Below, one piece after another: positions 1-7,436 of a stretch of 64,000 nt of DNA (its first letter is position 1; each line of letters begins with the position of its first letter). The position numbers were made by a program, and so were the translations under genes. The stretch covers positions 4,753,455 through 4,817,454 of the forward strand of contig NZ_CP124543.1 of assembly GCF_029953635.1 (NCBI RefSeq). Reading direction: 5' to 3'. Origin of the DNA: Halotia branconii CENA392. GTDB taxonomy: Bacteria > Cyanobacteriota > Cyanobacteriia > Cyanobacteriales > Nostocaceae. The notes under the pieces were generated by a model. That model ran no database searches and was not told the origin of the DNA. It worked only from the letters and a program-made list of their open reading frames with translations.

Positions 1-29
1 ACCCAGCAAAGTTGACTTGCCAGAGTACT

Positions 30-48
30 AGTCCGTTAAGGACTTTTT
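30..48 (+). terminator. Weak hairpin plus T-run at window edge
   Basis: AGTCC at 30-34 pairs with GGACT at 40-44 and is followed by five T. It could end a plus-strand gene lying left of the window. The stem is only five base pairs, so this is a weak call. Confidence 0.25.
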
Positions 49-70
49 CAGCAAGTCCTAATTACACAAT

Positions 71-133
71 GTCATTGCGAGCGAAGCGAAGCAATCGCAG
101 GGGTTGGGATTGCTTCGCTTCGCTCGCAATGAC
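71..133. repeat. Palindromic dispersed repeat, 26-bp perfect arms
   Basis: Positions 71-96 are the exact reverse complement of 108-133, with an 11-base spacer. The arm begins GTCATTGCGAGCGAAGCG. Such GTCATTGCGAGCG elements are common intergenic repeats in cyanobacteria. It lies just past the 3' end of the BKACE gene and could also act as a transcript-end hairpin. Confidence 0.75.
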
Positions 134-152
134 TGTAATTAATTTTGTGTGG

Positions 153-1079
153 TTACTTAGCAGTTACCCCTAACTTTTCTGGCAGAGATACTCGCGGCGG
201 CATCTTCAAAATCTCGCGGGTTTGCGCTGGCGTTGCAACTTCCCGACCAAGCGTATGTGCCATCTTTGCAACCTTGTCTACTAATTCGCCGTTGTGCGGT
301 TGGCCAAAACGATTGTAAGCATAATCTCCTAGCCCAATGCCGACGTGTCCACCAAGGGTGATTGCCCAGGCTGCTAAATGCATCACGTCTCCATTCCAGC
401 ACATTACCAACCAAGGTTTGCCTACGGGAATAGAATCTACCACCGCCTGTAAATTGGGGAGTGTTGGCAGAATACCACTGGGCATAATTTCTCCTGTAAA
501 AACGAACTCCCAAAAAGTATTTTGTGAAAGCAGTCCCATTTCTTGAAAGCATCGTGCTGTACGAATTTGTCCCACATCCCAACATACTGTACTGACAAAA
601 ATGTTATTTTCTTTGAGTATTTTCAACACTTCCTGCATGTAAGCACGAGAACTAATATGTACTTGGTCGGATGTTTGGAATTGCTTTGTCTGTGGGTTCC
701 AGAAGTCTATATTCAGTGAGCCAAACTCTAAAGGAACCATATCAATTCCTAGTGCTGGATCATTTTTCGCTGCTAAGATGTGCTTGACGCGATCGCTTAC
801 TTGGCTTTGTTTAGTAACGTAGTTCAGTGTAGGATTGATAATCAGATCGGTCTTTTCACGAATTCCTTGAATCGCTTCAAGATAGACTTCTACATCACTA
901 ATCCAATCACCATTAACTGGATCGCGTCCATGCCAATGAAAGATCGAGGCTCCTGCTTCCCAAGCACGAACAGCTTCTTGAACGATTTCTTGTGGACTGT
1001 ATGGGCAATTGGGATTATCCTTGCGGTAATCTGAATCGTTGCAGCGACACTCAATAATTAGTGGTAATTCGTTGTTCAT
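153..1079 (-). CDS. BKACE-family (DUF849) beta-keto acid cleavage enzyme
   Basis: This is a TIM-barrel protein of the family that cleaves beta-keto acids with acetyl-CoA (type member: 3-keto-5-aminohexanoate cleavage enzyme, Kce). Visible hallmarks are the N-terminal IIECRCND strand, the zinc-binding His-x-His in FHWHGRDP, a GEIMPSG loop and a C-terminal GGHVGIGLGDYAY segment. In characterised members the last segment carries a metal-binding Glu (GxEDN-like). Here that position reads Gly, so the substrate or metal site may differ. I start at ATG 1079; a TTG at 1106 would add nine residues. It lies 181 bp downstream of an alpha/beta hydrolase on the same strand, with a dispersed repeat in the gap. 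The substrate cannot be told from sequence. Confidence 0.85.
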   Translation of the reverse strand: MNNELPLIIECRCNDSDYRKDNPNCPYSPQEIVQEAVRAWEAGASIFHWHGRDPVNGDWISDVEVYLEAIQGIREKTDLIINPTLNYVTKQSQVSDRVKHILAAKNDPALGIDMVPLEFGSLNIDFWNPQTKQFQTSDQVHISSRAYMQEVLKILKENNIFVSTVCWDVGQIRTARCFQEMGLLSQNTFWEFVFTGEIMPSGILPTLPNLQAVVDSIPVGKPWLVMCWNGDVMHLAAWAITLGGHVGIGLGDYAYNRFGQPHNGELVDKVAKMAHTLGREVATPAQTREILKMPPRVSLPEKLGVTAK

Positions 1080-1137
1080 TGTTTTTCTTCTAAAATAGGT
1101 AGGCAAATTTATTTGTATATTTACTAGCTAGGCATTT

Positions 1138-1242
1138 ATAGCAGTTCCCAATTACATGAGGTACATAGCCACTAACCCCTAGCCCCTAGCTCCTAGTCCC
1201 TGAACTCAAAGAGACATATCTCACTACAACGATAAGCGCTAC
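1138..1242. repeat. Dispersed repeat, copy A (with CCCTAGx heptamers)
   Basis: Starts ATAGCAGTTCCCAATTACAT and contains three to four degenerate CCCCTAG/TCCCTAG units. It matches 23480-23572 along its whole length, except that this copy carries about two extra heptamers. It sits between the BKACE and hydrolase genes. Confidence 0.7.
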
Positions 1243-1260
1243 ATTTCGTACAAATACTTA

Positions 1261-2076
1261 TTACTTTTCCAAAAAATCAACCACTACTTTTAATACTTCT
1301 TCCGGCATTTGATTAACCATCCAAAGGTTTCCACCTTCTAGTTGGATTCTTTGACTATGAGGAATCACTTCTTGAAGCCAAGATTGATTTTCAGCTTTGG
1401 CTAAACCAGCTTTTTCTAATGGTTCTAATGCCTGATCTCCTGACAAAATCAGGGTCGGGCATTTAATTAAGCGAAATCTTTCTTGGGCAGAAAGACAGTA
1501 GTTTGCCACAGCTACACCAGGATATACAGGAGAGTTAAAAGCCTTTAAATCATCCAAAACGCAACGATGATTTAACTCTTCCGTGCCGACGTAACTGACA
1601 CGAGCTAACCATCTTTCCATTAAATGGGAGCCATCTTCTTTAATTTGATACCCTTGAGAATAACTCTTGAAAATCTTGTCTTTTTCCTCTTCGTCAAACC
1701 CAATTACATTACAGAGAATAAGTTTGTCAACTCGTTCTGGATAGGTTGCTGCCATTTCTCCGGCAATATAACCTCCTGTAAGACTACCGAAAATGCTCGT
1801 CTTTTTGATGCCTAATTCGTCCAAAAGTGCGATCGCAGTTTTAGCATAGTCTTTAACTGAATAAACTCTGGGGGGTTTGTCAGAATCACCTAATCCCATT
1901 AAATCCATTGCAATTACTAATTTTTTGGCAGCCAAAATAGGCATCAATTCTTGAAATTCGTCGCTACTGCGAGGAGTCATGTGCAGTAAAAGTATGGGTT
2001 CGCCTTCTCCACCAATACGGTAAAGAATTTGTCCATCTTCTGTGTCTAAAAACGCTCGCTTAATCCGTTGGCTCAT
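1261..2076 (-). CDS. Alpha/beta hydrolase
   Basis: A 271-residue alpha/beta hydrolase fold protein. The oxyanion strand LLLHMTPRSSDEF is followed by the strand IAMDLMGLGDSDKPP. The nucleophile elbow is unusual: GSLTGGYIAGEMA, where GxSxG is expected; Ser-Leu-Thr-Gly-Gly puts Thr at or next to the nucleophile position. A late catalytic Asp is plausible in LILSGDQALEP, but the usual His near the C terminus is not clear (the EGGNLWMVNQMPEE segment lacks it). It may therefore be a divergent or inactive hydrolase. It begins 18 bp after the MDR oxidoreductase stop and is surely cotranscribed with it. The substrate is unknown. Confidence 0.8.
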   Translation of the reverse strand: MSQRIKRAFLDTEDGQILYRIGGEGEPILLLHMTPRSSDEFQELMPILAAKKLVIAMDLMGLGDSDKPPRVYSVKDYAKTAIALLDELGIKKTSIFGSLTGGYIAGEMAATYPERVDKLILCNVIGFDEEEKDKIFKSYSQGYQIKEDGSHLMERWLARVSYVGTEELNHRCVLDDLKAFNSPVYPGVAVANYCLSAQERFRLIKCPTLILSGDQALEPLEKAGLAKAENQSWLQEVIPHSQRIQLEGGNLWMVNQMPEEVLKVVVDFLEK

Positions 2077-2094
2077 TTTTTATACACCCTAATA

Positions 2095-3069
2095 TTACGG
2101 AACCACAATAATTTTCCCCATTAAATCGCGGTTTTCCATTCTGCTCAATGCCCCAGACACCCCTTCTAAATCAACTATCTCATCAATTGTGGGCTGGATC
2201 TTTCCTTGAGCAACTGCTGGAATTACCAAATCCCTGAGTGTTCCCAAACTGAATTGATAATCTTTGTTATACCAAATAGCAATGCCGTAAATTGTAATAT
2301 TGCGTCCTAGCAATTTTCCCAAGGGCAGAGCAGCATCCATGCCCGTAGTAGTACCATAGCTGACAATGCGACCATTATTAGCGATCGCTCCTAAACAATC
2401 AGCAAAGGTGACTTTCCCCGCACCATCGAGTGCCACTTGTACCCCTGAATTGTCAGTAATTCTTTGCACCTGGGAAACTACGTCTTGAGTACTATAATCA
2501 ATTGCCTGTAATGCACCCAACTCAATTAACCGCTGTACCTTTGCCTGATTCCCCGCAGTAGCAATCACTCGCCCGCCTAGCAGCTGAGCCAGTTGAACTG
2601 CGGCGCTGCCAACGCCACCACTACCTGGATGTACCAAAACCCACTCTCCATGCTGGACATTGGCTTTGTGAATCAGTGCCATCCCAGCAGTTAGATAGGC
2701 AATAGGCAAACTGGCGGCTACTGTAAATGACACTTCATCTGCTAGAGGTAACAATTCACTTGCTAAAGCATACGCCATTTCTGCAAAAGCACCTCTCACA
2801 CGTCCAAAAACACGCATTCCGGGTACTAATTCCTTAACTCCTAACCCTACAGCATCAACCTTACCAGCTGCTTCCTGTCCCAGAATATAAGGTAGTTCTT
2901 GATGACCATATCCGCGATAAGTTCCATAGGTTGTCTGCAAGTCAGAATTGTTCATTCCCGCAGCCCCTACCCGAATCCTGACTTCACCAGGATTTGGTGG
3001 CAAAACTTCTATTTCATCTACTTGTACAGCAGTTGCACCACCGTAGTTATAAATACGTGCTGCTTTCAT
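2095..3069 (-). CDS. Zinc-free MDR oxidoreductase (quinone reductase-like)
   Basis: A 324-residue medium-chain dehydrogenase/reductase. The GroES-like N-terminal domain has VRIRVGAAGMNNSDL and a GQEAAGKV segment. The NADPH-binding Rossmann domain shows VHPGSGGVGSAAVQLA, and SYGTTTG lies further on. The structural zinc Cys cluster is absent, as in quinone oxidoreductase and enoyl reductase branches. It presumably reduces an enone or quinone with NADPH. It lies 24 bp after the hydantoinase-like gene and 18 bp before the hydrolase gene, so it is part of one transcription unit. Confidence 0.85.
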   Translation of the reverse strand: MKAARIYNYGGATAVQVDEIEVLPPNPGEVRIRVGAAGMNNSDLQTTYGTYRGYGHQELPYILGQEAAGKVDAVGLGVKELVPGMRVFGRVRGAFAEMAYALASELLPLADEVSFTVAASLPIAYLTAGMALIHKANVQHGEWVLVHPGSGGVGSAAVQLAQLLGGRVIATAGNQAKVQRLIELGALQAIDYSTQDVVSQVQRITDNSGVQVALDGAGKVTFADCLGAIANNGRIVSYGTTTGMDAALPLGKLLGRNITIYGIAIWYNKDYQFSLGTLRDLVIPAVAQGKIQPTIDEIVDLEGVSGALSRMENRDLMGKIIVVP

Positions 3070-3092
3070 ATTGTTCTTTTTCTAGTTGCCAA

Positions 3093-4604
3093 TCAGACAT
3101 CGGTTTTTGCCTTTATTCTAGGATGAGAGCGTTTCAAATAACGTCCAGTTGGGGAACCTAGAACTTGTCCATTGTTGTAAATCAGATTACCCCGCAAAAA
3201 GGTACTTTTCACTCTTCCAGTTAACTCCACACCTTCAAAGGGGGTGTAATCTTGTTGCGATTCCGACTCAGCAGCACGTACCACAAAACTTTCATTAGGG
3301 TTTACTAATACCAAGTCTGCATCATAGCCAACGGCGATATCACCTTTTTCTAATAAACCAAAGCGCTGCGATGGGTTCCAAGATAGCAATTTTGCCATGT
3401 GGTTGTAAGACATTCCTCGCTTGCTACCTTCACTAATTACACCAGAAAGTAAATATTCTGTACCGCCAAAACCAGACTTTGCTAACCAAATATTATGCGG
3501 GTCTTTCGCACTGCGTTTTTGTTCGGCAGAACAGCAAGCATGGTCGCTAACTATCCAATCAACTTGATGGTTGAGTACTGCTTGCCATAAGTATTCCACA
3601 TCGGCACGGGGGCGAATCGGGGGGTTGACTTTTGCCCAAGTACTATTAGGAGTATCGACATCTAATAGTAAATGTCCCACAGTCACTTCGCGCCGAAAAT
3701 TGATATGGGGAAAAGCAGTCTGCATCGTCAAAGCTGCTTCCATTGCTTTACGCGAACTCAGGTGCAATAAATTGATATTTGCACAGTTAGTTTCATGCGC
3801 CAAATAAGAAGCAATGCAAATTGCTAATCCTTCGGAATGAGGAGGACGCGCTGCACTGTAAGCGTGTAGTCCGCTCAGACTAGAATCATTTTCCACAATT
3901 TTGGTATAGGCGTTGAGAATTTCTGCAACTTCGCAGTGCAAACTCAAGCTAATAGTATCTCGCGCTTGTGGATGTGCTGCCATTAAACGCGACAGACCGC
4001 GCATAATAAATTCAAAATGGGCAAAATCGTAGCGTTCCTCTTTATTAATCATCAAAAAGAGGTTTTGCTGGTCTGACAAACCGTGCAACCCATAACCTCC
4101 ATAAAACATGAAGATTTTAAACGAAGGTATGCCGTGTTCTGCAAACAGTAGAGGGATTTCCTCGATATGCTGACTAGCTATGGGTGCGATGTGGTAGCCA
4201 TAATCAACAAAAAAATTCCCTTGTGATAGTGCCAAAACTTCAGGGAAAAAATCTTGATAAGCACCGCCTTTATTAAGATAGTACTGCCCTGTACGGATGT
4301 AATTGAGGCTGGTTGTGACTCCTCCCATTGCCGCTGCTTTGCTTTCAGTCACAGCATCTTTGTCGAGGGGTTGATAAATACCGATGTGCATGTGAGCATC
4401 CACAACCCCAGGAAAACCCAGCAGGTTTTGGGCATCAAATACCTCTTGGCTGTTGTCTGGGCTAATATTAGGGGCAATCTGGGCAAATTTCCCATCCTTA
4501 ATTCCCAAATCAAGTGTTTCGACAATATCTTGATGAGGACGAACTACCTGCACATTTTTGATAATTTGATCTAATAGAGGAGTTTCTGACACAGCATACC
4601 TCAC
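3093..4604 (-). CDS. Dihydropyrimidinase/hydantoinase-like amidohydrolase
   Basis: A 503-residue cyclic amidase of the amidohydrolase superfamily, related to dihydropyrimidinase, hydantoinase and allantoinase. Metal-site residues are all visible: HxH in VVDAHMHIG, the carboxylated Lys in SFKIFMFYGG, His in SLHCEVAEI, His in LLHLSSRKA and the catalytic Asp in DWIVSDHACC. It is therefore expected to be active in ring-opening of a cyclic imide or amide. It is the first gene of a four-gene minus-strand cluster with an MDR reductase, a hydrolase and a BKACE enzyme. The start is GTG 4604; an internal GTG at 4592 is possible. The true substrate is not predictable. Confidence 0.85.
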   Translation of the reverse strand: MRYAVSETPLLDQIIKNVQVVRPHQDIVETLDLGIKDGKFAQIAPNISPDNSQEVFDAQNLLGFPGVVDAHMHIGIYQPLDKDAVTESKAAAMGGVTTSLNYIRTGQYYLNKGGAYQDFFPEVLALSQGNFFVDYGYHIAPIASQHIEEIPLLFAEHGIPSFKIFMFYGGYGLHGLSDQQNLFLMINKEERYDFAHFEFIMRGLSRLMAAHPQARDTISLSLHCEVAEILNAYTKIVENDSSLSGLHAYSAARPPHSEGLAICIASYLAHETNCANINLLHLSSRKAMEAALTMQTAFPHINFRREVTVGHLLLDVDTPNSTWAKVNPPIRPRADVEYLWQAVLNHQVDWIVSDHACCSAEQKRSAKDPHNIWLAKSGFGGTEYLLSGVISEGSKRGMSYNHMAKLLSWNPSQRFGLLEKGDIAVGYDADLVLVNPNESFVVRAAESESQQDYTPFEGVELTGRVKSTFLRGNLIYNNGQVLGSPTGRYLKRSHPRIKAKTDV

Positions 4605-4829
4605 GTTAAAATGAGTAAAGATACTGGGAGACAGACTAATTACTCATACCACTGTACTACGGTGCGATCGCTCCTTAATTTTGTTAGAAGTTATTGTTAG
4701 GGAAGTTGATGAATTTCTTTTACGAGTCGTGATGCGTAAAACGTGAGATGGTGCAACAACTCCTGATGAATAAGCCGCAACCACAGAAATAGCTAATACT
4801 GTTTGACTTGAAAATTGATACAAATAGGC

Positions 4830-4890
4830 AGCAGGGGAAAAGAATTAAAGACCAATCATCTGTTTCAAATATTTCGTGAAATTGTATGAA
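4830..4890 (-). repeat. Dispersed repeat containing ATTTCACGAAATAT, copy B
   Basis: The reverse complement of this stretch aligns with 14628-14693. Both run CATAC-ATTTCAC-AAATAT-ATGATTGGTCT-CCCCTGCT with small differences. A fragment of the same family (TTTTTCGTGAAATGGTATA) occurs near 54375-54393. Confidence 0.6.
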
Positions 4891-4924
4891 ATAGATTTGA
4901 ATATTTCTATGCGTGAAGATACAA

Positions 4925-4957
4925 AATAAGGGATACAGCAATGCTGCATCCCTTATT
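4925..4957 (-). terminator. Intrinsic terminator of purQ
   Basis: AATAAGGGAT (4925-4934) pairs with ATCCCTTATT (4948-4957), and an inner CAGCA/TGCTG extends the hairpin. Read on the minus strand, the stem is followed by a T-rich run. It sits 27 bp past the purQ stop. Confidence 0.7.
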
Positions 4958-4983
4958 CGCTATGGTAAGCGGTGAGGCTAACC

Positions 4984-5661
4984 TTACACCAACGCCATCA
5001 CCTTCTCTAATAAACCCTGAAACAGCCTTAAACCATCACTACCCCCAAGCATGGCATCAGAAGCTCTTTCTGGGTGCGGCATCATTCCTAAAACATTGCC
5101 TTGACGATCGCAAATTCCGGCAATATTATTCAATGATCCGTTGAGATTTTCGCCTGCATAGCGAAAAACTACCTGTCCATTGTCTTCAATCACTGACAAA
5201 GTCGCTTTATCAGCGTAAAACCGCCCTTCACCGTGAGCAATAGGTAAAGTGATTATTTCATCTGTTACATAAGCTTGCGTCCAAGAAATATTGGTACGCT
5301 CTACTTTTAAGGGAACGCGATCGCAGATAAAATGTAGATCCTGATTTCTTGTCAATACTCCTGGTAAAAGTCCTGCTTCAGTTAATACCTGAAAACCGTT
5401 GCAAATACCCAGGACAAACTTGCCTTGTTTGGCATGTTCTATTACCTGTCGCATCACAGGAGAAAACCGCGCAATGGCTCCACAGCGCAGATAATCACCA
5501 TAACTAAAGCCACCAGGTATAATCACTACATCCAAATCGGCAATGTCTGTTTCTTGATGCCAAACCATGCGAGTTGGTTGTTTTAGTAAATCTCTAGTTA
5601 CATAAGCAACATCGCGATCGCAATTAGAACCGGGAAAAACAACAACACCGAATTTTGTCAT
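4984..5661 (-). CDS. purQ: Phosphoribosylformylglycinamidine synthase, glutaminase subunit PurQ
   Basis: A 225-residue class I glutamine amidotransferase that supplies ammonia to PurL at the fourth step of purine synthesis (FGAR to FGAM). The N terminus KFGVVVFPGSNCDRD is diagnostic. The nucleophile Cys lies in FVLGICNGFQVL, and the His-x-Glu pair in MMPHPERASD. The length is normal. It follows purS on the same strand after a 102-bp gap filled by TTGTCAT-type heptamers. A terminator follows at 4925-4957. The start ATG 5661 gives the conserved N terminus. Confidence 0.97.
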   Translation of the reverse strand: MTKFGVVVFPGSNCDRDVAYVTRDLLKQPTRMVWHQETDIADLDVVIIPGGFSYGDYLRCGAIARFSPVMRQVIEHAKQGKFVLGICNGFQVLTEAGLLPGVLTRNQDLHFICDRVPLKVERTNISWTQAYVTDEIITLPIAHGEGRFYADKATLSVIEDNGQVVFRYAGENLNGSLNNIAGICDRQGNVLGMMPHPERASDAMLGGSDGLRLFQGLLEKVMALV

Positions 5662-5706
5662 TTGTCATTTGTCATTGGTCAGTGGTCATTGGTCAGTTGT
5701 CAATGG
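5658..5706. repeat. STRR of TTGTCAT/TGGTCAG heptamers
   Basis: About six degenerate heptamers (TTGTCAT, TTGGTCAG, TTGTCAA) between purS and purQ. The same family occurs at 20596-20630 and 23303-23345. Here it begins inside the purQ start codon region. Confidence 0.7.
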
Positions 5707-5763
5707 CAAATAAGAAGGAATTGAGTATTAGAAAAATATTTCTTAATCCCCAATCCTTAGTTC

Positions 5764-6042
5764 CTAAAAAACTCCCGTCTGTGTTTCAACCTCTATCAGC
5801 TCAAAACGGTAATTTTCAATTACCGGATTGGCTAACATTTGGTTACAGATATTATCAAGGTCTTGACGGGCTTTTTTCTCTTCAGTCGACGTGATGAGCA
5901 GTTCAATATACTTACCAATCCGCACTTGTTCAACGTTATCGTATCCCATTTGCTGAAGACCAGATTGTACAGCCACACCAGCAGGGTCTAAGACTGAAGG
6001 ACGAAGGGTCACGAAAATTTTGGCTAGATACTTGCTTTGCAC
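5764..6042 (-). CDS. purS: Phosphoribosylformylglycinamidine synthase subunit PurS
   Basis: A 92-residue small subunit that links PurQ and PurL in the three-part FGAM synthase of Gram-positives and cyanobacteria. It begins KYLAKIFVTLRPSVLDPAG and has the typical QSGLQQMGYDNVEQVRIGKYIEL core. The start appears to be GTG 6042, since the family's N terminus begins here. It is upstream of purQ on the same strand and divergent from the Fur-family gene, so 6043-6186 must hold both promoters. Confidence 0.95.
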   Translation of the reverse strand: MQSKYLAKIFVTLRPSVLDPAGVAVQSGLQQMGYDNVEQVRIGKYIELLITSTEEKKARQDLDNICNQMLANPVIENYRFELIEVETQTGVF

Positions 6043-6186
6043 AGGCTTTTGCTGAATGCTGCGATCGCTATACTATAACTTTCTGCTCCAACTGAGTAAA
6101 AATAAGATTATGAAGCAGCTACAGTTAATTTATTAGTTAGCTAGTATAACAGCTTCTAATACAGTAGCAAATTTACACGATTGTCT

Positions 6187-6600
6187 ATGAGAGCCATACG
6201 CACCCGCAGTCGCAGTCAAGAGCGTATTTTGAACTTGCTCAAAACTATTAAACAAGGCATTTCTGCCCAGGATATTTACGTAGAGTTACGTAGTCGCAAC
6301 GAAAGTATGGGTTTAGCTACCGTTTACCGTTCTTTAGAAGCTTTAAAACTGGAAGGCATGGTTCAAGTGCGGACTCTAGCTAACGGCGAAGCTCTCTATA
6401 GCCTAGCGCAGCAAGATAAACACCACTTAACTTGTCTGCAATGTGGTGTTTCCATTCCTATTAATCAATGTCCTGTTCATGACTTAGAAGACCAGCTAGA
6501 ATCCAATCATCAATTTAAAGTTTTCTACCACACTCTAGAATTTTTTGGTTTATGCAACAAATGTCAAGTAAATCAGGCTGCTGGTGTAGAAGATGATTAA
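6187..6600 (+). CDS. zur: Fur-family metalloregulator, probably Zur (FurB)
   Basis: A 137-residue Fur-family repressor. The winged-helix DNA-binding part includes MGLATVYRSLEALKLEGMV. The dimerisation part has HHLTC and two CxxC pairs (CLQC and CNKC) for structural zinc. The HHLTCLQCGVSIPI and FGLCNKC segments resemble cyanobacterial FurB/Zur, which represses zinc uptake genes, more than FurA or PerR as I remember them. The subfamily call is therefore weaker than the family call. I prefer ATG 6187 over TTG 6181. It is divergent from purS-purQ. Confidence 0.7.
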   Translation: MRAIRTRSRSQERILNLLKTIKQGISAQDIYVELRSRNESMGLATVYRSLEALKLEGMVQVRTLANGEALYSLAQQDKHHLTCLQCGVSIPINQCPVHDLEDQLESNHQFKVFYHTLEFFGLCNKCQVNQAAGVEDD

Positions 6601-6717
6601 AAAAAACTTATATGTTAGTAGTAAGGATTTCAGTCCTTCTCTTCTAAGCACTAATCCATTAACTACAAACCCTTCAAACTAGTCCCTATCAAGAATCAGA
6701 CTAACCGTCATTACATT

Positions 6718-7341
6718 ATGCTTAACAAAGCCATTATGACCACTAACTTACCTGTAGCCACAGAAATTATACCAACGGTTTTGCAATTGCAACCTGCGAT
6801 CGCACTAACCGAAGATCAGTTTTACGAATTTTGTCAGCTAAACCGCGACTTTCGCATCGAACGCAATGCTGTGGGAGAATTAGTGATTATGCCCCCTACT
6901 GGTTCCGAAACCGATCAACATAACTTTGACATAATTGTTCAGTTAGGTATTTGGACAAAGCAAGATGGTACAGGTGTAGGTTTTGGTTCCAGTGGTGGGT
7001 TTACTTTGCCGAATGGTGCGGTGCGTTCTCCCGATGCAGCTTGGATAAAACGCGATCGCTGGGAAGCCATACCAGTGGAACTGCGAAAAAAATTTGCACC
7101 GATTTGTCCTGAATTTGTGATTGAGTTGCGTTCTGAGAGCGATCGCTTGTAAATTTTGCAAGACAAGATGCAAGAGTATATTAATAATGGCACGCAACTT
7201 GGTTGGTTAATTGATAGAAAACAACGCCAAGTTTTTATTTATCGTTTTAATATTGCGGTTGAAGTATTAGATAATCATAAAACACTGAACAGTGAACCGT
7301 TGCTACCTGGTTTTATTTTGGATTTAAGTCAAGTTTGGTAA
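6718..7341 (+). pseudogene. Uma2-family (DUF820) nuclease gene broken by an in-frame TAA
   Basis: The first 144 codons (6718-7149) encode a normal PD-(D/E)xK Uma2 N-terminal part: LTEDQFYEFCQLNRDFRIER, GELVIMPPTG, SPDAAWI and FVIELRSESD. TAA follows at 7150-7152. The same frame then continues ILQDKMQEYINNGTQLGWLI to a natural stop at 7341, exactly as in the intact paralogue at 38931-39503, where the position reads LQMLRDKMREYIDAG. One base change in a Lys or Glu codon would explain the stop. Uma2 proteins are abundant in cyanobacteria; their function is unproven. A truncated product remains possible. Confidence 0.85.
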
Positions 7342-7436
7342 AGCATAAATTTCAATACATGATAGTTTGAAATATACATTATGGGCAAACTAACCTAGTG
7401 GTCAAATAGTCTCTATATCACTAGGAAAAGATTATA

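Larger units (their letters stand above)
4605..4983. other. Intergenic region between amidohydrolase and purQ
   Basis: Contains a dispersed repeat (4830-4890) and the purQ terminator (4925-4957). The open frame at 4720-4941 on the minus strand overlaps both and shows no recognisable protein, so it is not called. No RNA gene was seen. Confidence 0.5.

Noticed and set aside
4720..4941. 73-residue minus-strand open frame
   Set aside because: It overlaps a dispersed repeat and the purQ terminator, and its translation shows no recognisable pattern.
6718..7341. TAA read as a sense codon or programmed readthrough
   Set aside because: No recoding signal is visible and cyanobacteria use the standard code; a simple nonsense mutation explains it.
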